A stretch of 64,000 bases of DNA from Phlebotomus papatasi (Eukaryota > Arthropoda > Insecta > Diptera > Psychodidae). A program made the position numbers and the translations under genes. The notes under the pieces were generated by a model, which was given only the letters and a program-made list of their open reading frames with translations, ran no database searches and was not told the DNA's origin. This document shows, piece after piece, positions 11,414 to 23,705 of this stretch. Location of the stretch: contig NC_077223.1 in the NCBI RefSeq assembly GCF_024763615.1, forward strand, positions 48,174,627 through 48,238,626, given 5' to 3'. The first letter of the stretch is position 1; each line of letters starts with the position of its first letter.

Positions 11414-11639
11414 GGACTTAGAAGATTCTTCCAATACGAGAATTGACATTGTAAAAATGATTACCTTGTAATACAATATCTCGATACGATTAATAATAAC
11501 AATTGAGAAAATTTGCATACTTTCAGGAGATTTCTTGAAGGTCGACATAAAGGTGTATTTCAAAAATTATTACACAAATTTACTCCCAATTGTAGGCAAA
11601 CATGCATAATTTTAAGTGCATAAACCCGGGACTGAGTAT

Positions 11640-11990
11640 ATGAAAGGCTCAAGCGAGTGTATTTCTCAACGGATCTGGGCTCGTTTAAAAGATCTTGGAG
11701 TTCCTGGACTAAATTTCTGAAGAAAAGTCTGAACTGGTTCCAATCTGCTGTAAACCGGTAATGAATCGGTAATGAACCGGTAATGAACCGATTATGAACT
11801 CATAAATAATTTTTGTCTGAAAATAAATCCTATTAATTTTCAGCTACTTTGGGCGATCTTTTGAGTGATTTATGAACCGGTAAAATTTTTTTGTGAATCA
11901 ATAAATCACATGTAGCATCGAAGTTACGTGTTCGACCATTTCGCTAAGCATGGAACGCCTTGTCACCCCGTTTTAAATATAGACTTTATT
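11640..11990. repeat. Interspersed repeat W (ACCGGTAATGAACCGGT type)
   Basis: A stretch rich in ACCGGTAATGAACCGAT-like short repeats. Related copies lie at 17488-17878 and 46998-47699 in the opposite orientation, sharing the GAACTGGTTCC and CTCGAACTCGT parts. The family cannot be named. Confidence 0.55.
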
Positions 11991-12129
11991 GTAAGAATTT
12001 CACTTGATCCAGTGAGTGCCCTTATTTTCCACATAGAATTCTTCAATAATTTAAAAATTTTATTCTGAAAAAAAAAATGTAATAAAAAATATGTAGTCTT
12101 TTCAAAGTTTCTGCGACAAGAGACTATAA

Positions 12130-12405
12130 TCATTAATGTGATCTAATCAGCTATCGCGAACAATTTTTGTTGACGGAGTTGTCCTGTTCAACTCCCTTCC
12201 CTTGCATGCCAGATCCTCACTGGCTGGTATTGCTAGATTCTACCAGATCGAGTAGGGCTAATCTTGGATTTCTGATTTTCTTGCCTATTAATTTTATATG
12301 TCTTTGCTTGTAACTTTCTTTTTATTCCTCTAATCAAACTATGTATGTAAGAGGGGCGGACCCTATCAGCTTTGATTAAAATAAATAATAATAATAATAA
12401 TAATT
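12130..12405 (+). mobile_element. 3' end of a non-LTR retrotransposon with (AAT)n tail
   Basis: A stretch ending GTAAGAGGGGCGGACCCTATCAG, then TTTGATTAAAATAAATAATAAT and more AAT units, is typical of a 5'-truncated LINE with an A-rich short-repeat tail. No reverse transcriptase is present. The left limit is approximate. Confidence 0.55.
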
Positions 12406-13682
12406 GCGTTATATCAGTAATCCCGATGTTGTTAGTCCCAGGCCTCTCTATAATATTGCATCATTCAAATCTAATCTAAAAAAAGGCGATCACCCTGCTT
12501 TTGTTATATTCCTTGTACTTAAATTTGAAATCTATTAATGAATAATTTAAAAATATAAATAACTGTAGAACTAAAAAAAACTACTTTTGATAAGCTAATC
12601 TGAATCAGTTGACTGCAGTTCGTTACATATTACGACATATTATATGAACACGCAAAGCATAATACAAATCCAAAAGATTTTAAAAGAATGTATAAAAGAC
12701 TAACACCTTTTCTTGTGGAATAACCAGATGAATCCAGATTCCTGATGGATAAATCTTCTCATCAATAAAACAGCATTCTTATTCAATTTGTCAGTTAACT
12801 CAACAATATTTTCGGCATCAATTACGTGATGTGATCTTCTCATGACGTTATGAAAATAAGAGATCCACCTGAAATTCTCTGGTGAATATTTAAGAGTGAT
12901 TCACAACAAGTGGCATCTGCCCAATTATTGAGTTATTTTCCTTTCATCCCTCACTCAAATAAATTGTATATCTTTGGTGTGTGAAAATTTATTGAAAATA
13001 TTTGTGATCGCGTCACCTCGAGAGTGGATCAGTTTCTCATTCATATGGCCGATGAGTTTTTATAAGAAAACAATCTCTGGTGGTGGGAAGTATATTATTT
13101 ATTTGAGCAATAACCCACGGGAATTCCTGCAATTTTCAATCAAACTGCCGGTTTATTGAGAATTCTGGGAGTGATATTTCTGAATTCAACGAACTACATA
13201 TAGAGATCATTAGATTTTAATCACCCATCAAATGAAATTATATTAAAGTGAAATTTCTGGGAAACTTCACTTTTTCCCACAAATATACGTCAGTGTTCTT
13301 TGCCAACTCACAGTTCACCCAGCGATCGTGCTTAAAATTCAAAATATCAGCAAAATTTATGAAGTCATTGGCAAATTGCTATTCTTCGGCTACAAATCGA
13401 ATGATCAATACTACCACATACAAATTTCCCAAATTGAAAATGGGTATAGAAAAACATGAGACATTTTTTATACACTATATAAATTTGATGATGATCAAAC
13501 TTTTGGCCTCAGTAGGATCTCTCCCAGACACTCAATTGTTAGTTGAGCTCGGAAATTTAGAGGAACAGCACGTGATCCTCTCTTATTTTTTTTTTGAATT
13601 TGTTTACACTTAACACCTCACAAGAAATCACTTTACACCTCAAATTGGAAGACGGAAGGTCTCTCATGGAATGTGCTTGAGA

Positions 13683-13688
13683 TCAGTT
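13683..13688 (+). promoter_or_regulatory. Candidate initiator of promoter 2 (TCAGTT)
   Basis: ATCAGTTGCTC, near-identical to TTCAGTTGCTT at 16651, lies 72 bp before the ATG at 13757. The 800 bp before it are rich in GATC, like the region before exon 1a. The start site itself is inferred. Confidence 0.33.
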
Positions 13689-13756
13689 GCTCTGGTAGTT
13701 TTATCTCGATCGCACGGAAGTTCGGCCAATAATATTAAATGTGGTGATCGTGTGAA

Positions 13757-13957
13757 ATGGTGAAGATTATTATAGAAGATATGGGCAATCGTGAGAGTTT
13801 ATGCAATCGCAGTGATGTGACAAATAATGTGACATCTATACCAGGAAATTATTCCCCGAAAACACCAAAAAGTTCTCAAAATCATTTAAATGCAATAAAT
13901 AAAATTAATCAGTGTATTGTTGAAGAGCCAGTGCAAACTTCTAAAGAGCCAAATAAG
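13757..13957 (+). CDS. Ect4: Ect4 alternative first coding exon 1b
   Basis: Encodes 67 residues beginning MVKIIIEDMGNRESLC, ending with a complete AAG codon at the donor AAG|GTAAAG. TGA at 13745 is the in-frame upstream stop. The peptide is Asn/Ser-rich and hydrophilic, apart from a short hydrophobic start; it is not a clear signal peptide. Phase 0 fits the exon at 38385. The bases before the ATG (GTGATCGTGTGA) repeat those before exon 1a, tying both to one regulatory scheme. Reading through the donor would stop at 13985-13987, so the splice is needed for a longer product. Confidence 0.65.
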
Positions 13958-14028
13958 GTAAAGAAAATAGTATTTCCCAACAATTAAAGTGGAAAAAAAT
14001 TACAGAAAAAAGTAATACTTCAGTAGGT

Positions 14029-14458
14029 AGGGTAAGTGTGCCAAATTCCGGCCAGCTTGCAATTTCGGCCACTTTTTTTGTTCCTCGAATTTCCATGAAC
14101 TTTTAGATTTTACGTACTCTAGACATTATACAATGCAAAAGAATAGCAAAAAATGTAGTTTCGACAAACGAGATGACGTGAAAAAGATAATGGAAGAATT
14201 CCCGAAGGGCAAGGAACTATGAGAATGAAGGTGGCCGAAATAGGGCACCAAAGCTATGTCTATATCTTTACTCATTTTAAAATGTATTAAGAATGATTTT
14301 AGAGTAAATAAAGACGGTAAACTCTTTACAAGGATCCAAGCAACACTCTTACAAAAGAAAAAAGAAAAAAAATCAATTTGTATTTAAAATATTTCATTTC
14401 AAACTTGACACTTTGATGCTTGCATGCAACTATGCCGAAATTTGGCACATTTACCCTA
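14029..14458. mobile_element. TA-flanked element C copy 1 with a conserved mini-ORF
   Basis: Inverted ends GGGTAAGTGTGCCAAATTCCGG / CCGAAATTTGGCACA-TTACCC, 430 bp. It lies 70 bp after the exon 1b donor. Copy 2 is at 46514-46946 in the same orientation and nearly the same length. A 29-codon frame at 14133-14222 (MQKNSKKCSFDKRDDVKKI...) is kept in both copies and looks like a transposase fragment. Confidence 0.78.
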
Positions 14459-15490
14459 TATGTTGCTCACTTGGCAAATTTGTGACTAAATTTAGAATCA
14501 CTGTATTTCTGTTGCTTGTGTTTAAAAGAACATTTAATGAATTGAGCCTCCAAGAAGCACTCTCTTTGTTTACAGATGGTGATCGCTTGAAATACTCTCG
14601 TGATTTTTATTGCCAAAGCTTTCTTTAAATTTGCTACTAATTGGTATATTCTTTGAATAAGTATAAAGAAAATCAGTCTGTGTCTGTACAATTCTTAAGG
14701 AGAAATTCATTGAACTACTCTATAAGTTAAACTTTTCTGAATTTTTTTTATCAAAATTACCACTAAAAGCGTTTAAATCAAAATTGCATTGGAAACGTTG
14801 TAAAAGAAACTTTCTTGGCAAAAGCCCTTATTCTTCTATGGGAAGATGTTATTTTTATTATTATTATTAATATTATTATTATTAATATTTATTTTAGATA
14901 TTTTTTCGGGATTAAGGAAGTACATTAAAGAAATCTCTTATGATGTACTTGTACATTCATTCATTATTTTTTACCCGTTTATCCTTAATAGGGCCTTGAC
15001 ACGTCTAGTTTAGACTAGATCTAGACTAGATCTAGGCCACGACATCTAGTTTAGACTATCACGTCTCCTTGTTTCGGTACAAACTTTAGGAAGACTTATT
15101 CGGGGTCGATTTCAATTAAATTAAATTTTGGCATAATTAAATTTGATATTGATTTGGCATTAATGTAACATACTTTTGAAAGAAATTAATGAGATCTCTT
15201 CTGAGATGTATCCTTTACGTACGCTTCAAAACATATTTAAAAAATTTAAACAGTTTCTTAGTCAAAAAACCTTCGAATTTATTTTCAAAATTTCGCAAAA
15301 ACGAAATATTTGAACGAATGGGGGAAAATGAAGTTAATCCACTCAAGCTTTGATGACTTATTGTTAAATTTGTTGAGTTTCAGCTAAAGGTCTTAAAGAA
15401 ATTTGAAGTTTTTATATTAGAGATCTTTGTAAGAGCTTTGAATTTGCATTATGCGGCTGATTTAAAGACTTAAAAATCAAAAACTATATA
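14459..15490. other. Intronic stretch, no gene seen
   Basis: AT-rich. It contains a TTATTATTATTAAT microsatellite near 14852-14895 and a palindromic TCTAGACTAGATCTAGACTAG patch near 15004-15040. No supported coding or RNA gene. Confidence 0.5.
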
Positions 15491-15707
15491 GGGGAAAGCG
15501 CGCTACCTTCGGACGATTCAAGCTTCGGACAATTCAACTTTTTCTCTATGTTCCTTATAGATTTCACCTATAGTTCTTTTCTGAAAATTTGAGACATTGG
15601 ACTAGCTATTAAAATATAATATTATAATGGGCCAAATTCATTTACAAGACATTGAAAAAAATGATTTGTACGAAGCATAAATCGTCGAAAGTTGGCGTGC
15701 TTTCCCC
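15491..15707. mobile_element. TA-flanked MITE D copy 1 (GGGGAAAGCGCGCTACC)
   Basis: Inverted ends GGGGAAAGCGCGCTACCTTCGG and CGAAAGTTGGCGTGCTTTCCCC flanked by TA, about 217 bp. Related elements with GGGGAAAGT ends are at 42495-43480 and 46028-46247. Confidence 0.72.
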
Positions 15708-16651
15708 TAAGGCGGTCTTCAGACTAGAGGTTTAGCCCAGTTCCCAAAGGTCTCAAAATCCTGAATAGCGAGTAATTTTATTGCTTTTTAAGAATTTATT
15801 GGTCTCTTATCCTTAATAAATCCAATCCTAAGATGAATTTTTCCAAAGAATCGTAATTGATAAGAAATTAGAACAGTTAAGCCATATGGCTATGTCTTAG
15901 GTCTGAAGCCCGTATAACATTTCCTTAGGATTGGAGTGTATAATTCTTTGAATCATAAGACAGTGAAATTATATTATTTAAAACAAATAAATTGTAATAT
16001 TGCTCCCTTTATGACTGTGCAATACAGACGAATTTTTAATAGTCAAAAAAAAAATGTTTTTACTTGAATTTTGAATTATACAACTTTTTTGCACTGGGAA
16101 AACTAAGAAAAGTGTCATTGTTGGACAGACCTTATCATTTAAAATTGACCGTTTTTCAAGGTAAATTTACAGATATCTGACTTAAGTAAAATCTAATCTT
16201 GGGCAATTATATTGAATTATGGTTTTGATAATTCATACAGTAATAAAATATAAGAACAGTCTTTCATTAGATTTATTGAATTACACTTTAAATTTTTGAA
16301 TTGTGAATTATTGAATTATACTACAATTAAACTATCATAAATATCTGAAAACATGTTAAACAGACTGATTTGCAATTTTAAGTAAGAAACTCTCTTATAA
16401 GATTGGAGTATGAAAAAGTTCACCCTTTTTGAAAACATTGCGATTTAATTTTACCCTTTTGCTTTTTCTGTGAAATATTCGGATTTCTCCTTTAAATCAT
16501 TTTGAGGAATTTAAGATATTTCCGGCAAAGAGAGAGTCTCTTTGTGTCTGTAAAAGATCTTGTCCACGAAATCTTATCGCTAAAACACATTCAAAGAAGC
16601 CCCTCGCTGAATCGCCATCGGCTCCTCTGGACATTCCACGAAGCTATAGCT

Positions 16652-16657
16652 TCAGTT
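16652..16657 (+). promoter_or_regulatory. Candidate initiator of promoter 3 (TCAGTT)
   Basis: TTCAGTTGCTT, the same word as at promoter 2, in a mildly GC-rich island (16560-16700), about 480 bp before the ATG of exon 1c. Supported only by motif and position. Confidence 0.28.
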
Positions 16658-17134
16658 GCTTAAAGAACATCTTAGTGATATTTACGCGCAACAGTCTCGC
16701 CAATCTTCCTCAATTCATAATTCTTTCACTATCTTTTTGCTATTTCATAACGTACTTGCGTTAAAAATTTGATAGCTGAATAGTTCTTTTTTGTGATCTT
16801 TGCTCAGGGTTTTTTTTCTGTATTCTTAGAGATACTCAAAGTTATTGAGAATATGTTTGTCAATTTATCTATAAATTGATAAAAGTAGATGATTGAACTC
16901 CTAGTACAATCACACTCGAACGGTGGGATCAATATTCGTTGAGAAGTGAAGGTGTTCCTCTTGAAATCATCAAACGTTTAGTGAAATTTCCATATGAATT
17001 GCATTGTGTAAAAGTGGATTTTTTTCTGTTTAAATTTAAACGACAATACAAAGCCTCTATCTAAATTGCCAATCTTATGTGATTTTGCCTAAAGAGTGGT
17101 GAGGACAATAAAAAAAGGCGTTAGAGGAAAGAAG

Positions 17135-17245
17135 ATGCAAACTGCTCCTCCTCGACACAAATTCAGAAGGGCATCAGCACCGAGCCCCGAAATGACTCTC
17201 TACACCAATTGGAGCCTCCGCAATCGACGACTGCACGCAGACACT
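17135..17245 (+). CDS. Ect4: Ect4 alternative first coding exon 1c
   Basis: Encodes 37 residues starting MQTAPPRHKFRRASAPSPEM and ending with a full ACT codon before the donor GTATGA. The in-frame upstream stop is TAA at 17090. The peptide is basic and Ser/Pro-rich with an RRAS-type kinase site. Phase 0 matches the exon at 38385. The frame runs only 37 codons to the donor, so coding status rests on phase, composition and the sharp GC contrast with the flanks. Confidence 0.6.
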
Positions 17246-17487
17246 GTATGAGATTATTCATTTTAATTGCTAATTCACTCATCGTCAGGTTAAAATGTCT
17301 TCCATACGGCTCAATTGATTTATTAGTTGGTGGAAGGTTATTTTAAACCCAGGTGCTAAATTGTCGTTTCAGTCAATTGCTATCCGCTTTTTCTCGCAGC
17401 TGTGGTGACACGAATGAAAAACTACGAAAAGCGTGTTTTTATCATATTTTGAAGTAAAAGCTATGACTAAAAAAAGGGCGGTAGAGT

Positions 17488-17878
17488 GTCCCAGGCTTTG
17501 CGAAATGCTCGAACTCGTGATTTAGATCCTGTACCTTAAAAGTACTTTCGCATCACTTACCGTTTACCGGAACTCAACCGATATGAATCGATACATAAAT
17601 CACTGAGATTCTACAAAATAGTTTAAAGAGTGATAAAAATTATATTCGAACAAAAATTACTTATCGGTAAATAACCGGTTCATTACCTGTTCACAATCGA
17701 TTTGAACTGACTTATAAATCACTCAAAATATTATATTTCCCAAAATACACCTCAGGAGTAATTTAATTGAATTTCGTATAAAAATTATTTATCTGTTATG
17801 AATCGGTACATTACCGATTCAAAACTGATTGGAACTAGTTCAGTTTTGTCGGAAATTCCAAGGCCGTTCCAACTGACT
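17488..17878. repeat. Interspersed repeat W, copy 2
   Basis: GTCCCAGGCTTTGCGAAATGC to AACTAGTTCAGTTTTGTCGG, carrying several ACCGGTTCATTACCGG-like short repeats. Closely matched by 46998-47699 in the same orientation and by 11640-11990 inverted. Confidence 0.6.
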
Positions 17879-18082
17879 CAGACTGGGGCAAAAAGTCACG
17901 AATCTAAAATTTCTAATCCAGGATAGCGGCTTAATTTTTTCTCCATAGATAGCCTCCGTAGACCTTCTTCAATGTCGTAAGTCTCTTAGTTAGAATTCAA
18001 ACAAGGAATTTAGAAAATAAAAAATATCGAAATTTTTGGTCCTATTTTTGAAATATTTTCCTTGCAGAAGATATCAATTATT

Positions 18083-19006
18083 AGGGTGGAATCACCAGTT
18101 CTCGCCAGTGCCCCACTTCTCGCCACTTACATTGAAATCACTATTTTTCGCAATTTATGAAATAAATGAGTCGCAATTTTTTTGTATTGTTTCTGCTTCT
18201 ACGCATAGAATCGAAAAATAATAATTATTCCTTTTGGATTCACGATTTTGATCACTTTTTAGAGCAATATTTTAAGCAAGTGCATCGAATCCAAAATCTC
18301 TTACCAAATGTACTAAGTGTCGTCAAATTTTCATCAGGCCAAAAATACCTATATGGGTAAATAATTTGTCTATTGAATATTTAATTGCACTTGTGGAATA
18401 CATAAAATTTGTATTTAGTCAATTAATATTTCATTTTATATTATTTTTGTATAAAAATGAGGCATGGCGAGAAGTGGTAATATTCTGGAATTGATTTTAC
18501 CATCTGTCGTCATATCTTTTCAATAGGCGACGCTAACTTCACTTCGTACATTCTCAGTTGTCAAATCTGCATTGTTTACTTTCTGCAAAAGCCCCATAAT
18601 TTGATTTCTCAAATAAAAGTGAAGAAAAATCATTTAAAGAGAGTAATAATAAAGTGATCACAAGGAAAGAGAAATGGTGAATGTATTCTTTTCCATAGCA
18701 TTGCCTAAAATAACCGAGTGTGGTTCTTTTCAAGTGGGTGGCGAGAAGTGGTTACAAATTTTACAAAACTGGCGAAAAGTGGTAAAAAGTGGCGACGAAA
18801 TGGTTATTTTTGCATTATTAATAAAAATCAGTTTCTTAAGTAGTCCAGCGTTATGTTCAAGGATTATTGTTTTCACGTATCTAGAGCTAATACATCTAAG
18901 TAACTTTTTGTCAAATTTGACTTATCTTGTAACAAGGATTCAAAAGTTATGATTAAATGAATTTAATTTTTTCCTAAACATGGCGATAGCCGGTTATTCC
19001 ACCCTA
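18083..19006. mobile_element. Element F (GGGTGGAATCACC ends) nested in E
   Basis: Inverted ends GGGTGGAATCACCAGTT and CCGGTTATTCCACCC, TA on both sides, 924 bp. It is rich in GGCGAGAAGTGG direct repeats. A diverged end of the same family is at 42230-42282. No recognisable transposase. Confidence 0.68.
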
Positions 19007-19602
19007 CCCACTTATTTTTCAAAATTGATGCACTGATGATTATTTCCTAAATGATTTGGATTCTTTTAATATACGAAGCCGCAATCTATTTTAGAATTTT
19101 ACAAAGATTTTTTTTTCTCTAGAAATCTTTAACTCTGGCTTCTCTTCAAATGTCAAATAAATCTTTCGCCTTTTTTCTCTAGAAATCTTTTTATTAAAAA
19201 CGACCACTTGGGGTAAAAAGTAACAAAAGGTATGGGGCAAAAAGTAAGAAAAACCGAAGCAATTTCAGATGTTTTACGGCTAAAAGAAACGTTATTTCCA
19301 TGTATCACCGCTTGTTGTTTGCATTGGTCAAACGATTTGCAGAATATTGGGTTGTTTTTTTCTCTAAAATAGCTTGAAATGCGCATTTCTCGTTCATATA
19401 GAGAAAACGGTGTTTTAGAAAGGTGGAGAGGAATAAATTTCCAATGAAACATCTAGGTATTTTTTTACATTTACGGAAGCCCGTAATAAAGCGAATCAAA
19501 ATGTTATAATACCCTATGCGTGGTACTATTTGCCCCAGCATTTTTAAGAATGGTCACAAAATTACCTTTTTAAAAAACTGCTCTATAAGTGTAATTTCCT
19601 TA

Positions 19603-19851
19603 TGGCGCTGGCACATCTTTTCAATTGAGTAAAATTCAATCATTTGAAATTTCACTTTCACTCTTTCAAACTAAAATAAGATATTTTTATCTCTTTCTCT
19701 AAAATGAAATTTGAAATTGAAAATAAAATTGAAATTTCAAATTTTATTTGACAGAAAGAGATAATTATATCTTATTTCAGTTTGAAGGAGTAAGAGGTGA
19801 AATTTCAATCGATTGAATTTTATTCAATTAAAAAAATATGCCACTATCATT
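19603..19851. mobile_element. ~250-bp palindromic MITE in element E
   Basis: Near-perfect inverted halves: TTTGAAATTTCACTTTCACTC / GAAATTTCAATCGATTGAAT and the AAAATAAGATAT / ATATCTTATTT core. Copy 1 of element E lacks it, so it inserted after the copies separated. Confidence 0.6.
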
Positions 19852-20000
19852 ACAAAATACAGGAAAATGACTTTCACAAAGTTGTAGAGCGGTAAATTTT
19901 CTATAAAATTGGGGTAATTACAAATTTCTGGGGCTTTCGGATAGATTGTAAAAAAATAAATAAAATATCCGTCTTGTAACTTTTGGCCCCAGTCTCCCCT

Positions 20001-21378
20001 ACTCTAATAAATAGTTTTGATGATAATTCTTTTGATTTTAAAACATATTCCGTAAAATTATATAAATGTTTTTTTTTTCAAATATGTATGTGACATTGGA
20101 TTTTTGAAAATTGAAACGCATTAGGAAAAAATAAAGAGGATAATCAATGCTTGGAAACGATCCATCAACAGAGTTTAAAATAAGAACAAAAACACTCAAA
20201 ACGAGGTTTATTGTTTGACAAATATTTAACACAACTTTACACCCACAATGCACAAATATTCCTTCCTTAACATCTGTCGACCGATACCAATTTTCATTAT
20301 ATTGAAATTGGTCATTTCTGTTGAAAATGATTGATAGAGACATTCCACCAAGTAAATTAATTTATCCATCTAACTATCTCTTAAATGATTTGCTATAACA
20401 TTTATTTGGAGTCATGCTCTGAAGTCATAGGTTTAAAGTCAAGATTGGTCAATGAGGGCAATATCGGACGACAAGTGTTAAAAAAAACATATGTTATGTA
20501 CAAATATATACATTGGTCAGGAAGTACACTATAGAGTCACGGTAAAATACGAAAATCTTGGATAAACAGTCAAGAAGGGTGAGACAAGAAATTACGATAA
20601 ACATTTCTGTTTTTTTTTTTGGTCGATATTTTACGCATCATTTTACACGTCCCACTTGAAGATCATTTAAATCATCTGTAATGTCTCGAATTTTACAGCA
20701 TTTCACATAAATAACATGATTAGGTCTTTTCTGGTGGTGATCGTTAAAAGTTTTCTGCATTGAGGATTCCAAAATATAAATTCGTCTTACTTATTGGATA
20801 TTTTCGGTTGGGATATTTTTCAGGAAGAAAAGAACACCCGCAATTCTCAGAATCAATTCGTTTATACAAATCTGCGAGATTTCAGTTTTATTTTTCACGA
20901 TTTTTATGGGAGTATTTTTGGGTTGGTTTGTGAGAACAACAACAACAACAAAAAAAAACATTCTTTTGCGAAGTACCGGTGGGTGGTTAAATGAACTTCT
21001 CAGTAGCATCTTTATTGCTTGGAGTGAAAGATTTTTCCATTTAGGATGCGAAAAAATGTATCCGCAGTCGTGAGTGAAAGAAAAAAAAATGTGTCTAATT
21101 CTGATGTGTGGCATTTGGCGCCAAGATTCTCAACTTTTAGCCGTCCTCACTATATGTGAAAACATCACGTCTTACCATTTGCACGGTTTTTTTCACAAAA
21201 GGCACTGAGAGACACGCAGAAATGCATAAATTAAGTTGAACACTAAGCGGTGCAAAGAAAATGAGACAACTAAGGAAAAGGAATTTCCATTGATCGCAAC
21301 GCGAAAACATTTTTATCAACAATGGTCTCTTGAAAAAAAAAAAAGAAATAACACAAAACCATCCAATATTGGCAATGT
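20001..21378. other. Intronic stretch, no gene seen
   Basis: AT-rich and largely non-repetitive. Short frames near 20790-21110 on either strand lack splice or start support. A (AAC)n run lies at 20935-20950. Confidence 0.45.
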
Positions 21379-21636
21379 ACACTGAGAGAAATCCGAAAAA
21401 GTCAAAATAACATTCGGGAAATGTTAATTTTACCCTGCATTATAGATCCGAAATCGGTGTAAATATTACCCTTTTTAGGTGTATTGGGGGTTAAAATTAC
21501 CCTTTTTCATGTTAATTTTACCCTTAAAAAGGTGTAAAATTAACATTAAAAAATGTTGATATATTTTTAGACCTAAAAAGTGTTAAAGTTACGAGGAAAA
21601 AAAGTTAATCGCACCCTCTTTTTTTTTCTGAGTGTA
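21379..21636. mobile_element. MITE family B copy 1 (ACACTGAGAGAAA ends)
   Basis: 258 bp between TA dinucleotides: ACACTGAGAGAAATCCGAAA at the left and CCTCTTTTTTTTTCTGAGTGT at the right. The interior is palindromic (GTTAATTTTACCC / GGTGTAAAATTAAC). Other copies: 33413-33835, 38626-38892, 48409-48660. Confidence 0.78.
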
Positions 21637-23705
21637 GTGGGAATCGATTGGTAAAGAAATTCACTGGGTCTCAAGGAATTCTATAATAGAAATCAATTTA
21701 TCAATGTTTCCTGATTAGATGCTAATGTATGGTTTATGTCAAGAGTGGAGGCATCAATTGTACTCTTTTGGGAACCGCTGAGTAAGAATTAATTGATTAT
21801 ATATTCGCCAAGTCTCGGTTTAATGTCTCTTCTTGGAAATGCAACACCAAGCCCACCCCAATGGCATTAATTAAAAAGAATATACAAAATTTGCCAGTTC
21901 ATTTGACGTCATGGAGGAATATTTGATGAGAGTTTCAAGAATTTATATGCCATACTTTATAATTTTCACCATTAGTCTAATGGTTTGGGCAAATACCAAA
22001 ATATTTTGTATTACGTTTTTCAAATAAGTGAAATAATCTTTAAATGCCCTTTCTATTAATAGTGCTTATAACAAAGTAGAGAGAATGATTGAATACAATA
22101 AAACAATTTACTTCGAACTAAACAATTACAACATTTGATGCAAAAGAGACAAATGGTTGAAATGTAATGCCAGAATATTATTTTATTGAGTTATAAGCAG
22201 TTGTGAGAACATTAACCTTTCAAACTAAATTTGTGTTTGAGACACATATTTTGCAATAGCGTTTCTTTTCATTATGTGAATATATATCAACTTTAATTGT
22301 TGCTCCAATTTTACCAGTCACACTTTTCAATTAGATTTAACAGCAATCTCTCCCTCAAGTCTATACGTTTGCACTTTTTTTTTCCTTATCTATGTTCTAT
22401 ATTGAACTTCATTTCTTAAGAGGCGACAAAAAGACGGTGCGATAATTGCCACATAAAAAACTGGCAAATTTAGTAAGAGAACACCAGACGCAGGGAAAGA
22501 AAATATGGTCTATTGAATTATGGGAAAAATGGGAAAAAGGAATAATTTCTCGGTTTCAAGTATAATTTCGTCTCAATATGATTTACGAGGTCTCATTGAG
22601 GAGTAAAGAAGTACAATCTGCGTATAGCATTCCAGTCATTTCGAGTCGAGAGCAAATCAAAGAATTCTTATAGAAGACGCCTGACTACTAACTAAATCAA
22701 CTCTCTTCGCACTCGTCCTCACAGAGGCGAATTTTGGGGAGAAATTCAAATCTGATGAAAATATGTGTGAAAACTATAACCACCCATACTTAAAGAAAAC
22801 CACTTTGGAGGATATAGCAAGAATGCGTCTCTGGGGAAAAGTCTAGACGGTGAAAGTCGATACAAGACCGGAAATAGCAGAGGTTCATTCATATATTATT
22901 TGTCGTAGAGATGAGCGCGAAAAGGTGTTGAGTAAAGCTCCTTTTGAAATACAAGAAAATTTTAATTAAAAGTACTTAATGGGCGACAAAAGGCAAAGAA
23001 TTTTTTTTACGGAATTAGAGAAAAAGTTAAGGACCTTTTAAAATACTGGACATACTGTTCCTTTGTCAAATTCGGTCGTCGAACTATTGTCCATCTCCCT
23101 GGGTATTTCCATGTGTTGAAAACAACAATGTGTATGAATTATTTTATGGATTTCACGACATACGGGAGTGGCTGTAAAATGCAAATGTTCTGGCGGCACC
23201 AATTTTTTTTTGAACAACAAATGAATATTGCGCCCAAAACTTGCCACATTTTCTGTAAAATTATTTGTGTATTATTATAATTATAAGTATTGAAATTTAT
23301 TTGCAATCCTCGAAAATTAACGAATATTTGCACAGAAAGAGACAAAATGTCAGTTACAGCAGTTTTTTTTCCCATATACAACCAAAGCGGGTTATTTTGA
23401 TGTGGAAATTGGAAAACCCAAATTTGTAATCAAACAAGACCGCAACAGAAATCAAGTAATTATTTTAGGTCTGTTTATTAGCAATGGAATCACTCGAATC
23501 ACTGCTAGTTGCATCCTTATGTGTCATTGTATGCACGAAGCGTCATTGATTCCTTTTAAGATTCTGACCACTTTAATAGGGGTTTTGATGGGATCTGTGG
23601 TAAAAAAAACTCTTCACTTTGCACGATGGTTAAACGAAATTATATTGATTGCTTTGACTTTAAAAAATTAGGTCATACTTAAAAAAATTAAAATTTGAAA
23701 GTTAT
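21637..23705. other. Intronic stretch, no gene seen
   Basis: No convincing coding sequence. Around 22620-22870 the base composition is less AT-rich (TTTCGAGTCGAGAGC, CACTCGTCCTCACAGAGGCG), which could mark an untranslated exon or enhancer, but nothing decides it. Confidence 0.4.

Larger units (their letters stand above)
10610..11500 (+). mobile_element. tRNA-derived SINE, copy 2, interrupted
   Basis: The plus-strand tRNA-like head starts GGGGATCTCAGTAGTGGCGC at 10610. The body matches copy 1 up to 10859, and the last ~80 bases with the AATAATAA tail resume at about 11414. Imperfect duplications ATTGATAAAATT and ATTGAGAAAATT flank it. The interruption is the hAT-like element 10860-11413. Confidence 0.8.
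17879..20000 (-). mobile_element. Element E copy 2, with nested insertions
   Basis: Runs from ACTGGGGCAAAAAGTCACGA to TTTTGGCCCCAGTCTCCCCT. It is the reverse orientation of the complete 870-bp copy at 23706-24576. The excess length comes from a 924-bp element (18083-19006) and a ~250-bp palindrome (19603-19851). A minus-strand frame at 19305-19541 (MLGQIVPRIGYYNILIRF...) matches that of copy 1. Confidence 0.72.

Noticed and set aside
20794..21114. Overlapping plus and minus frames of 66 and 107 codons
   Set aside because: Low-complexity AT-rich sequence with poly-Asn/Lys runs and no splice context.
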